DNA from: Opitutaceae bacterium
GTDB lineage: Bacteria; Verrucomicrobiota; Verrucomicrobiia; Opitutales; Opitutaceae
Reading direction: 5' to 3'
Assembly: GCA_024233285.1 (NCBI GenBank)
Contig: JACKPU010000015.1
Location: 1-13,646, forward strand
Length of the DNA stretch: 13,646 nucleotides
A model generated the notes under the pieces. It saw only the letters and a list, made by a program, of their open reading frames with translations. It was not told where the DNA came from and did no database searches. Position numbers and translations under genes: made by a program. Position 1 is the first letter of the stretch. Every line of letters starts with the position of its first letter. Positions 1 to 8,909 of the stretch are shown here, piece by piece.

Positions 1-1628
<1,628 letters not shown>

Positions 1629-1632
<4 letters not shown>

Positions 1633-2006
1633 AAAAGACCATCCTCCTCATTGAGGATAACGAGCAAAACCGTTACCTCGCCACTTTTTTACTGGAACAC
1701 CGCGGCTATCGGGTGATCCAGGCGCATGACGGTTCGAGCGGCATTCGCATGGCGGCCATGCAACGGCCGGGTTTGATCCTGCTCGATATCCAACTGCCCG
1801 GCATGGACGGTCATGCGGTCGCCCGGGCCCTGCGGGCGGATCACTCGTTTGCCCGCACGCCGATTGTGGCGGTGACGTCCCACGCGATGGTGGGTGACCG
1901 GGAGCTATGTCTGGCCGCGGGATGTGACGGTTACATTGAAAAACCGATCAACCCGGATACCTTTGTCACCGAGATTGAAGCCCACCTCAAACCATCGACC
2001 GCATGA
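1629..2006 (+). CDS. Single-domain response regulator (receiver only, CheY/DivK type)
   Basis: A 125-residue stand-alone receiver domain with no output domain. Phosphorylation-site residues are visible: the acidic pair Glu9/Asp10, phospho-acceptor Asp53 (LLDIQLPGMDG), switch Thr83 and Lys105 followed by Pro. The sequence resembles DivK-like receivers (IEDNEQNR near the N-terminus). The ATG at 1629 overlaps the stop of the upstream kinase (ATGA), and its own stop overlaps the start of the hybrid kinase in the same way, so its translation is probably coupled to both. Inference: it shuttles phosphate between the two kinases or modulates the second one, because it cannot bind DNA by itself. Confidence 0.93.
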
Positions 2007-4078
2007 CCTCTCCCCGCAAAATTCTTATCGTCGATGACAAGGCCGAGAATATTGAATACCTGCGGGCCTTATTTGTCAGCCAAGGGAATCAAGTCATCAC
2101 GGCCCGGCACGGTGCCGAGGCCCTGATCAAGGCCCGGCAGGACATGCCCGATCTGATCATCTCCGATCTGCTCATGCCGGTCATGGACGGCTACACCCTG
2201 TTGCGGCATTGGAAGGCTGACCAATCGCTCCGAGGGGTGCCCTTCATTGTTTATACGGCGACGTATACCGAGGAGCAGGATGAGCGGCTCGCGCTCAATC
2301 TCGGGGCGGATGCGTTTATTCTCAAACCGGCGGAGCCGGAGGTCTTCTTGCAGGCGGTGGGCAAGGTGCGGTTGCGTGACCCCGCTCCGCCCAGTCAGGA
2401 TCAGCCGCCGCCCTCGGCGGATGATCCGGCGTTGCTGCGCGTTTACAGTGAGACCTTGATCCGCAAACTGGAGGAAAAGACGCTGCAGTTGGAGGAGACC
2501 AACCGGGCGCTGCAGCGCGACATCACGGAGCGTCAGCGCATTGAAAGCAATCTGCGGGAAAGCGAAGAGCGGTTTCGCGGGACTTTTGAACAGGCCGCAG
2601 TCGGCATTGCCCATGTTGGGATTGAAGGCCGGTTTCTGCGGGTCAATGACAAGCTGTGCGAGATCACCGGTTACAGTCGCGAGGAACTGCTGTGGCGCAC
2701 GTTTTCCGATCTGACCATGCCCGAAGATCAACAGCTCGGGGCGAAGGCGCGCCAAAAGGTCCTCGCTGGAGAGGAAACGAGCTACGCGTTGGAAAAACGC
2801 TATCTGCGCAAGGATGGCACCGCCTACTGGGTCAGCATCATCACGACGCTGTTGCGCAACGACGAAGGCGAACCCAAATACTTCATCTCTGTGATTTCCG
2901 ACATCACCGAGCGGAAAAACCTGCAGGAGCAACTGTTTCGGGCGCAGCGGTTGGAAAGCATCGGCACTCTGGCCGGCGGCATTGCCCATGATTTGAACAA
3001 CATCCTCGCGCCCATCACCATGGGAGTGGAGCTGCTTCGCTTGAATCCGACGTCGGACAAGGCGGCGGGCTTGATTGAGAACATTGAACGCAGTGCCCGC
3101 CGCGGGGCGGACTTGGTGAAACAGGTTTTGCTGTTCGCCCGCGGCTTTGAAGGCACCCGGGTGGCGATCCGGCCCAAGAGCTTGGTGCGGGAAGTGGAAG
3201 CGTTTATTGCGAACACCTTTCCCAAGAACATCCGCTTTGTCGCGGGCATTCCGCTTGATGTCTGGCCGGTGCAGGGTGATGCGACGCAGCTGCATCAAGT
3301 CTTGCTTAACCTGTGCGTCAACGCGCGTGATGCCATGCCTGCGGGCGGCGAACTGCACATCAGGCTCAGCAACCTGGAAATCGACGAGCAATACGCGGCG
3401 ATGGACCAGACGCTGAATCCGGGGCGCTATGTCGCCATCGAAATCGAAGACACGGGCGTTGGTATGGAACGCGAAACCTTGGATCGCATCTATGAACCAT
3501 TTTTCACCACCAAACCCAAAGGCAAGGGCACGGGCTTGGGCTTGTCCACGGTGCTGGGCATAGTGCGCGGCCACCAGGGCGTCATCGAAGTCTCCAGCCA
3601 GGCCGGCAGTGGCACCAAGTTTCGCGTGTTGCTGCCCGCCTTGGCGGATGACACTCCCGGTAATCAAATCGCGGGGGATGGGGCCACCCCGACGCGCGGC
3701 GAGGGAGAAACTGTGCTTCTCGTGGACGATGATTCCACCGTCCAGGCGATCACGCGCCAGACCCTGGAGGCGTTCGGTTACAGGGTCATCACGGCGGATG
3801 ACGGTGCCCAGGCGATGGCCCAGTTCGCCATGCATGCCGCGGAGGTCGCCCTGGTGCTGACCGACATGGTCATGCCGGTGATGGACGGCAAAGCGTTGAT
3901 TCCGGCGTTACGGCGCTTGAAGCCCGATGCCCGTATCATTGTTACCAGCGGATTCAGTGCCGATTTGAGCGATGAGCGACTGCTTGAACTCAAGGTGCGG
4001 CATTATCTGGCCAAACCCTATTCAGCCTCCACTTTGCTCAAGGTCGTGCATGATGCACTCACGGAAAAATTCACATGA
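2003..4078 (+). CDS. Hybrid histidine kinase, REC-PAS-HisKA-HATPase-REC
   Basis: A 691-residue soluble hybrid kinase. Domains in order: N-terminal receiver about 5-125 (Asp11/Asp12, phospho-acceptor Asp55, Thr85, Lys108); coiled-coil linker about 145-190; PAS/PAC about 185-305; HisKA with AGGIAHDLNN, His329; HATPase_c about 425-545 with Asn436/Asn440, DTGVG from Asp483 and GTGLGLS from Gly509; C-terminal receiver about 570-688 (Asp575/Asp576, phospho-acceptor Asp621, Thr648, Lys671). All catalytic and acceptor residues are present. No membrane segment is seen, so the N-terminal receiver takes its signal from another kinase, plausibly the one two genes upstream. The C-terminal receiver is of the type that often acts on its own kinase or on a phosphotransfer protein. 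Start and stop both lie in ATGA overlaps. Confidence 0.95.
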   Translation: MTSPRKILIVDDKAENIEYLRALFVSQGNQVITARHGAEALIKARQDMPDLIISDLLMPVMDGYTLLRHWKADQSLRGVPFIVYTATYTEEQDERLALNLGADAFILKPAEPEVFLQAVGKVRLRDPAPPSQDQPPPSADDPALLRVYSETLIRKLEEKTLQLEETNRALQRDITERQRIESNLRESEERFRGTFEQAAVGIAHVGIEGRFLRVNDKLCEITGYSREELLWRTFSDLTMPEDQQLGAKARQKVLAGEETSYALEKRYLRKDGTAYWVSIITTLLRNDEGEPKYFISVISDITERKNLQEQLFRAQRLESIGTLAGGIAHDLNNILAPITMGVELLRLNPTSDKAAGLIENIERSARRGADLVKQVLLFARGFEGTRVAIRPKSLVREVEAFIANTFPKNIRFVAGIPLDVWPVQGDATQLHQVLLNLCVNARDAMPAGGELHIRLSNLEIDEQYAAMDQTLNPGRYVAIEIEDTGVGMERETLDRIYEPFFTTKPKGKGTGLGLSTVLGIVRGHQGVIEVSSQAGSGTKFRVLLPALADDTPGNQIAGDGATPTRGEGETVLLVDDDSTVQAITRQTLEAFGYRVITADDGAQAMAQFAMHAAEVALVLTDMVMPVMDGKALIPALRRLKPDARIIVTSGFSADLSDERLLELKVRHYLAKPYSASTLLKVVHDALTEKFT

Positions 4079-4905
4079 AACCGGTCAAAATCCCCACGCA
4101 GTATTACCAGCAGTTTGACGCCGACTATGCGCGCGATGTGCCGGGCGAGGGCTATGGCGGTTGGAAAAAGGGCGAGGTGGAGCTGGCGCCGGAACACACC
4201 GCCCTGGTCGTGATGCACGCGTGGGATTGCGGTGGGGTGGAGGAATGGCCGGGCTGGCGGCGCGCGGTGGAGTATTATCCGCGGGCCGTGCAGATCGCGC
4301 GCGACGTCTTCCCGCCGATTCTCGACGCGGTGCGCGGTTCGCCGATGCCGGTGTTTCACGTGGTGGGGGGCAACGATTACTATCAGCAGATGCCGGGCTA
4401 TCAAAAGACCGTGGAGATCGCCGGACCCTCGCCGGAGTTCACGCCGGTCAAGATCGATCCGGTTTACGAACGGCTGCAGCGCTTTCGCGAGCAGCACGTT
4501 TTCGTGGGCGATCATAATCGCCCCGACGTGGACGCAGGGCGCAAACACATCAAGTTCCTACCCGCGGCGCAGCCGCGCGCGGGCGAGCTCATCGCGGAGG
4601 ACAGCCATCAACTCGCGGCGCTCTGCCGGGCGCACGGGATCAACCACCTCGTTTACATTGGGTTTGCGATCAACTGGTGCCTGCTGATGTCGCCGGGCGG
4701 CATGGTCGAACTGACGCGCTACGGTGTCATTTGTTCGACGATTCGCGAAGCGGTGACGGCGGTGGAAAACAAGGAGACCGCGCGGGAGGAGCGCGAGAAG
4801 CAGCAGGCGCTCTGGCGCACGTCGATCAACTCGGGCTTTGTGTTCGCGGCCGCCGACTTTGTGGCGGCGGCCAAGGCGATGCCGCCCCGCAGCACGACTC
4901 AGTAA
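4075..4905 (+). CDS. Isochorismatase-like cysteine hydrolase
   Basis: A 276-residue protein of the isochorismatase-fold cysteine hydrolase superfamily, whose members hydrolyse amide, ureido or vinyl-ether bonds. The core strand ALVVMHAWD ends in Asp51, the likely catalytic Asp. The segment HLVYIGFAINWCLL places the probable nucleophile Cys202 after the GFAIN turn, where the family usually has GxxTxxC. Lys160 is a candidate for the third catalytic residue. The N-terminal 40 residues and the charged helix near 230-245 are additions to the minimal fold. No signal peptide is seen. The ATG overlaps the kinase stop (ATGA), tying it to the signalling operon. Its 3' end overlaps the convergent fucosidase by 7 bases. 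The substrate is unknown; a link to sugar catabolism or to a signal sensed by the kinases is only a guess from position. Confidence 0.8.
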   Translation: MKPVKIPTQYYQQFDADYARDVPGEGYGGWKKGEVELAPEHTALVVMHAWDCGGVEEWPGWRRAVEYYPRAVQIARDVFPPILDAVRGSPMPVFHVVGGNDYYQQMPGYQKTVEIAGPSPEFTPVKIDPVYERLQRFREQHVFVGDHNRPDVDAGRKHIKFLPAAQPRAGELIAEDSHQLAALCRAHGINHLVYIGFAINWCLLMSPGGMVELTRYGVICSTIREAVTAVENKETAREEREKQQALWRTSINSGFVFAAADFVAAAKAMPPRSTTQ

Positions 4906-6182
4906 GTCTTGCCGCCGTGTAACTGCGGAAAGCGGTTGGCGTGGATGAAGCGCGGTTCCTCGTCAAAAACGAGTTCGAGCACGGTGACGCCCGCCGTTTG
5001 ATCCACGGGTTCGACCGGCATATCGCGGAGATGCAGACGGCGGCCGTCATGCGTGAAGTCGATCGGTGCGCCGGTCGCGGCGAATTTGATCGTCCGCGGC
5101 TTGTTCATGAAACCGCCGAGGTAAAAACTGCCGCTCTCCGGCCAGATCCAATACCACAGGAATATGCGGTTGCCCGCGCGCACCATGTCGCAGCCTCCCG
5201 TGGGATGCCGGCGTTCCATGCGGGTCAGTTGGCCGTAGACGCTGCGCTCGTGCACCTTGATCCAATCACCGACGGCGTGCAGCGGCGCGATCACCTCCTC
5301 CGGCACGGAGCCGTCGGGCCGGGGTCCGATGTTGAGCAGCAGGTTGCCGCCTTGTTGGCAGCAGGTGTGCAACATGCGCAGGATGCGCGGCGCATTGTAG
5401 GAATATGCGCGAGCCTGTTCGGAATCAACGTAACCCCAGCTGATCCCGTTGAAGGTCATGCAGGCCTCCCAATCGCGTTGCGTGGCAGTGACGTGCTCCT
5501 CCGGCGTGGAAAAGTCCTCCGGAAGGTGACTCCGGTTATTGATGATGATGTCGGGCTGCAAGGCGCGCAGGCGTTGGTTCATTTCGAGGGAATTCCAGCC
5601 TTCCCAGTGCTCGATCGGCCAGGCGACGTCATACCAGAGGATGTCGATTTTGCCGTAGTTGCTGAGCAGCTCGGTATTGAGCGCCTCGATGTAGCGGTTG
5701 AAGCGCAGACGCGCCTCGGTGTCGTAAGCGCATCGGCCGCCGTCCGGATGATGCCAATCCATCAACGACGAATAGAAACCGATGCGCAGATCGAACTCGC
5801 GGCACGCGTCCACGAATTCGCGCACAAGATCACGCTGGGGGCCGCGATTGACGGAGTTGTAGGGGTTGACCTTGGAATCCCACAGGCTGAAGCCCTCGTG
5901 GTGGCGGGTGGTCATGACCATGTATTTCATGCCGGCGCGCTTGGCGAGCTTGGCCCATTCGCGCGCGGCGCCGGGTTGCGGCTTAAACGTGTCGGCGAGC
6001 CGTTCGTATTCCTCGATGGGGTAGTTTTCGTGCGCCATCGCCCATTCATGGCGACCGAGCTGCGAGTAGAGTCCAAAGTGGATGAACATGCCGAAGCGCG
6101 CTTCGCGCCACCAGGCCATGCGGCGGTCACGGGTGCGGTCGATTTCGGCCAGGTAGTCGTCTTTGCAAAGCAGGGTTTTCAT
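4899..6182 (-). CDS. Alpha-L-fucosidase, glycoside hydrolase family 29
   Basis: A 427-residue GH29 enzyme expected to release terminal L-fucose with retention of configuration. Visible hallmarks: WWREARFGMFIHFGLYS at 24-40, TTRHHEGF with His94/His95, WYDVAWP carrying the presumed nucleophile Asp185, and GGNLLLNIGPRPDG at 278-291. A short C-terminal beta-sandwich-like part follows from about residue 330. There is no signal peptide (MKTLLCKDDYLAEID), so it probably acts in the cytoplasm on imported oligosaccharides. No good Shine-Dalgarno precedes the ATG; instead a dyad (6188-6200) lies directly upstream. It diverges from the sulfatase gene, and GH29 with S1 sulfatase is a known pairing in sulfated-fucan degradation. 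The acid/base Glu cannot be assigned by eye. A related GH29 specificity (for example on other 6-deoxy sugars) is possible. Confidence 0.88.
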   Translation of the reverse strand: MKTLLCKDDYLAEIDRTRDRRMAWWREARFGMFIHFGLYSQLGRHEWAMAHENYPIEEYERLADTFKPQPGAAREWAKLAKRAGMKYMVMTTRHHEGFSLWDSKVNPYNSVNRGPQRDLVREFVDACREFDLRIGFYSSLMDWHHPDGGRCAYDTEARLRFNRYIEALNTELLSNYGKIDILWYDVAWPIEHWEGWNSLEMNQRLRALQPDIIINNRSHLPEDFSTPEEHVTATQRDWEACMTFNGISWGYVDSEQARAYSYNAPRILRMLHTCCQQGGNLLLNIGPRPDGSVPEEVIAPLHAVGDWIKVHERSVYGQLTRMERRHPTGGCDMVRAGNRIFLWYWIWPESGSFYLGGFMNKPRTIKFAATGAPIDFTHDGRRLHLRDMPVEPVDQTAGVTVLELVFDEEPRFIHANRFPQLHGGKTY

Positions 6183-6187
6183 GGGGC

Positions 6188-6200
6188 ACTGTCAGCCAGT
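6188..6200. promoter_or_regulatory. Candidate operator 1, ACTG-N5-CAGT
   Basis: ACTGTCAGCCAGT is a 13-base dyad with 4-base arms, 5 bases upstream of the fucosidase ATG, where a bound regulator would block ribosome-site transcription or promoter clearance. A second copy lies 63 bases away. Confidence 0.45.
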
Positions 6201-6201
6201 C

Positions 6202-6226
6202 CGGGTCGGACAAAGGAGTCGACCCG
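6202..6226. promoter_or_regulatory. Inverted repeat CGGGTCG-N11-CGACCCG
   Basis: Perfect 7-base arms (6202-6208 and 6220-6226) with an 11-base spacer, lying between the two ACTG dyads. It could be a second operator for a dimeric regulator or a hairpin in a leader. No neighbouring T-tract makes it a terminator. Confidence 0.35.
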
Positions 6227-6250
6227 AATTCGCCCGGAAACAGCATAGTG

Positions 6251-6263
6251 ACTGGCCCTCAGT
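6251..6263. promoter_or_regulatory. Candidate operator 2, ACTG-N5-CAGT
   Basis: ACTGGCCCTCAGT has the same arms and spacing as the site at 6188-6200, starting exactly 63 bases later (about six helical turns). It lies 27 bases before the preferred sulfatase ATG. Read as an inverted copy, it matches the first site at 10 of 13 positions. Confidence 0.45.
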
Positions 6264-6290
6264 GATGGAAACGTGCAAGCTGTCGCTCCC

Positions 6291-7736
6291 ATGCCACGCC
6301 GCCCCCATATCATTTACATTCTGTCGGACGAACATTGCGGGCTCGCGCTCAGCCAAGCCGGTGATCCCAACGTGCGCACCCCGCACATGGACCGGCTGGC
6401 GGCGGAAGGCGTTTCGTTTGCGCGGGCCTATGCGAATTGTCCCGTCTGCACCCCTTCGCGCGGGACGATTTTTTCCGGCCGGCACGCGCATGCCGGGCCG
6501 GTGCAGGGCTTCTTCGATGTATTCAAGGCCAGCGCACCCAGCACCGCCACAATGCTGCGCGAGGCCGGCTATCACACGGCGTATTTCGGCAAATGGCATT
6601 GCGGCGTGGTGCGCAACCAGGTGCCGCCGGAGATGCGGACCAATCCGCCGCCCAACTGTCACTGGCCGCAACGCACGCCGGAATACCATCGCGGCGGATT
6701 TCAGGACTGGAACGGCTTCGAGGTGAACAACGCGCCGTTTGATGGTTTTTATTATCACAACGATGAGACGAATCCGCGGCGAATGTCGAAATACCAGACC
6801 GACGAACTCACGGATCTCGCGATTGACTATCTCAACCATTACGACCGCGACGAACCGCTGTTTCTCGTGCTGAGCGTGGAGCCTCCGCATTTTCCGCTGG
6901 ATGCGCCGAAGGAAAATCAGCGTTTCGATCCGACGACCCTGCAGGTGCGCGGCAACTTCGAAGATACGCCGGCGATGCGGGAGCAGCTCGCGATGTATTA
7001 CGCGATGATCGAAAATCTCGATCAGAACATCGGCCGGCTGCGCGACACCGTGGAGGTGATCGAGGGCTTCAAGGACGAAACGCTCACGGTGTATTTCTCC
7101 GATCACGGCGACTTCATGGGCAGCCACGGGATTTTTCAACGGAAGGAATACCCGCACGAAGAGTCGGTGCGCATTCCCGCGATCTTTCACTGGCCGCAGG
7201 CAATTCCCGCGCGTGGCCTCGTGCCGGAGTTGTGGAGTCTGGTTGATCTCGCCTCCACCACGCTGGGGTTGGCCGGCGTGCCGTGTCCGCCGCATGTGCA
7301 GGGCATTGACTACGCGCCGTTGCTGCGCGGCGAAGACTTCACGGCCCCGGAGGAGGTGCTCCTGGAAATGCAGGGTAATCCGCGCTGGAGTCTTGATTTG
7401 CTGGACTGGCGCGGCCTCGTGACCAGGCGCTGGAAATATGCGTATCTCGAAACCGGCCACGAACTGCTTTTCGATTTGGCCAACGATCCGCTGGAGCAGC
7501 ACAACCTGGCGCCGGAGCAGCCCGAGGCCTGTCAACAGTGGCGGCGGCGTTTGCTCGAGCATTTGCGCCGCACGCGGGAGCCGTATTTTGATGTGTTGAT
7601 CGAACACGGCACCAGACCGCTGACGCCGGTGCACGATGTGGCACCCGCCGGCGCCAGCGTGCTGGTGCCTTGCGCGGCGACTCTTTCGCCGGCGTGGGAC
7701 GACATGATTCGACGTCCGGCGGATGCGCAGGGCTGA
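6291..7736 (+). CDS. Type I sulfatase (formylglycine-dependent)
   Basis: A 481-residue S1-family sulfatase that should hydrolyse sulfate esters. The formylglycine motif C-x-P-S-R is CTPSR, so Cys53 would be oxidised by a formylglycine-generating enzyme not present in this window. Other family features: SDEH (Asp13) near the N-terminus as metal ligand, GKWHCG after the AGYHTAYF strand, FSDHGD with Asp271/His272 as metal ligands, and RKEYPHEESVRIP with Lys285. The protein starts directly at the first strand with no signal peptide, so it is predicted to be cytoplasmic. The ATG at 6291 is preferred because MPRRPHIIYILSDEH is a typical start; a GTG at 6273 in frame would add six residues. It diverges from the GH29 gene and abuts the convergent desaturase with no spacer. 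The sugar specificity is not readable; fucose sulfate is inferred from the neighbour. Confidence 0.93.
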   Translation: MPRRPHIIYILSDEHCGLALSQAGDPNVRTPHMDRLAAEGVSFARAYANCPVCTPSRGTIFSGRHAHAGPVQGFFDVFKASAPSTATMLREAGYHTAYFGKWHCGVVRNQVPPEMRTNPPPNCHWPQRTPEYHRGGFQDWNGFEVNNAPFDGFYYHNDETNPRRMSKYQTDELTDLAIDYLNHYDRDEPLFLVLSVEPPHFPLDAPKENQRFDPTTLQVRGNFEDTPAMREQLAMYYAMIENLDQNIGRLRDTVEVIEGFKDETLTVYFSDHGDFMGSHGIFQRKEYPHEESVRIPAIFHWPQAIPARGLVPELWSLVDLASTTLGLAGVPCPPHVQGIDYAPLLRGEDFTAPEEVLLEMQGNPRWSLDLLDWRGLVTRRWKYAYLETGHELLFDLANDPLEQHNLAPEQPEACQQWRRRLLEHLRRTREPYFDVLIEHGTRPLTPVHDVAPAGASVLVPCAATLSPAWDDMIRRPADAQG

Positions 7737-8834
7737 TCAGGCTTGGGCGGCCTCGCGCAGCAGCGTCGCGTCGTCGGCGTGATCACCGGCGTTCTGCGGC
7801 ACCTGCGGCACGAAGAAGTATCCGGGCTCCTCGCGTTGGCGGCGCATGAGCGGCAGCAACTCGCGCCACGTCGCCCAGAGGCCATGGGGCGCGGGCGGCA
7901 GGTCGTCTTTGATCGCCGCGCGCAGCTTGGGCAGATTGTAGAAGGGCACGGCAGGGAACATGTGATGTTCGATGTGATACTGCATGTTCCAGTAGCAGAA
8001 TGCCGGCAGCCAGCTGCAGGTGTAGGTGCGGCAGCACAGTCGGAAGTCGTTCACATTGGGCGCGAGACCGATGTGCTGGGGGATGCCGCAGAGCGCTTCA
8101 AACCAACCGCAGTAATGGCAGCCAAACGTGAAGATGATGATCAGATACCAATGGCCGGTGGCGATGAAGATCGCAGCCAGGGTCAGGTGGCCAAACACCA
8201 TGAATCGCGCCCAGTTGCGGTATTCGCGCCGCAGCTTGGGATTTGATTCCGGCACCACCTGACTGAGCCAGGCGGCGGAAAAGTAACCGTCGCGGTCCGT
8301 GCGACCAAAAGCGGCGGCGATCCAAAATCGAATCATGTTCCACACCCGCACCGGATCGATGATGAGCTGCTTCAGGACGAAACGAATGCCGTGCCAGTCG
8401 AGTCCTTGGGGCAGGACGACTTCTCCGTCCTGATCGGCATGCACCGTCGATTGGTGATGGCGGATGTGACTGGCGCGGAACCCCACGTAGTCGAACAGGC
8501 TGATGAACGCATAGGTGCGCATCACCACGTGATTGAGCCAGGGCGTGGCAAACGGCGTCTTGTGGCTGAGCTCGTGTCCGGCGATCCCGCCGTGAAAGCG
8601 CGCGAAGGTGCCGTGAACGAAGAGGGCGAGCAACACCAAGGGCACCGACCATGGCCAGTTGTCGCTGCTGACATTGCGAAAGGCGAGAAAGGCCAGCGTG
8701 CCGGTGGTGGCGTAGATCACCAAGTTGGGGATGACTTGGGCAAGGGCCTTCGCATCGCTCTTGCGCATCAGTTCGCTCATGACGGCGCGGTCGACCTTGC
8801 AGCGATACCAGTTTATTTTCGTGGAGTCGGACAT
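7737..8834 (-). CDS. Membrane fatty acid desaturase family protein, paralog A
   Basis: A 365-residue integral membrane di-iron enzyme of the FA_desaturase superfamily. The three histidine boxes are intact: HELSH (87-91), HIRHH (123-127) and HIEHH (287-291), with an additional conserved-looking His254 in PQHIG and the flanking YWNMQYH segment. Hydrophobic stretches at about 36-54, 62-76 and 212-247 fit membrane helices. It expects oxygen and electrons from a ferredoxin or similar partner not encoded here. It lies 75 bases downstream of a full-length paralog on the same strand and is probably co-transcribed with it. No Shine-Dalgarno is visible before the ATG. The substrate could be a fatty acyl chain, but hydroxylases of the same superfamily are not excluded. 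Confidence 0.88.
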   Translation of the reverse strand: MSDSTKINWYRCKVDRAVMSELMRKSDAKALAQVIPNLVIYATTGTLAFLAFRNVSSDNWPWSVPLVLLALFVHGTFARFHGGIAGHELSHKTPFATPWLNHVVMRTYAFISLFDYVGFRASHIRHHQSTVHADQDGEVVLPQGLDWHGIRFVLKQLIIDPVRVWNMIRFWIAAAFGRTDRDGYFSAAWLSQVVPESNPKLRREYRNWARFMVFGHLTLAAIFIATGHWYLIIIFTFGCHYCGWFEALCGIPQHIGLAPNVNDFRLCCRTYTCSWLPAFCYWNMQYHIEHHMFPAVPFYNLPKLRAAIKDDLPPAPHGLWATWRELLPLMRRQREEPGYFFVPQVPQNAGDHADDATLLREAAQA

Positions 8835-8909
8835 GGGTGGGGTGGAATGGGGCTACCTTAAGCATCGGCCGGGCGGGTGGGCAAGCCGCGCAGATCGTCG
8901 GGACGGTGT

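Larger units (their letters stand above)
6183..6290. promoter_or_regulatory. Divergent promoter region between fucosidase and sulfatase
   Basis: 108 bases shared by two divergent genes. They hold two ACTG-N5-CAGT dyads and one CGGGTCG-N11-CGACCCG inverted repeat, listed separately. No clear -35/-10 pair was found on either strand; CATAGT at 6244-6249 is at best a weak -10 for the sulfatase. Confidence 0.6.

Noticed and set aside
2069..3835. 588-codon open frame antisense to the hybrid kinase
   Set aside because: A mirror frame caused by high GC codon bias; no domain resemblance, and the sense strand has a complete multi-domain kinase.
4941..6248. 435-codon + strand frame over the fucosidase
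   Set aside because: Low-complexity His/Arg/Ala-rich translation opposite a clear GH29 gene.
6192..7634. 480-codon - strand frame over the sulfatase
   Set aside because: Shadow of the sulfatase reading frame; Arg/His-rich with no recognisable family.
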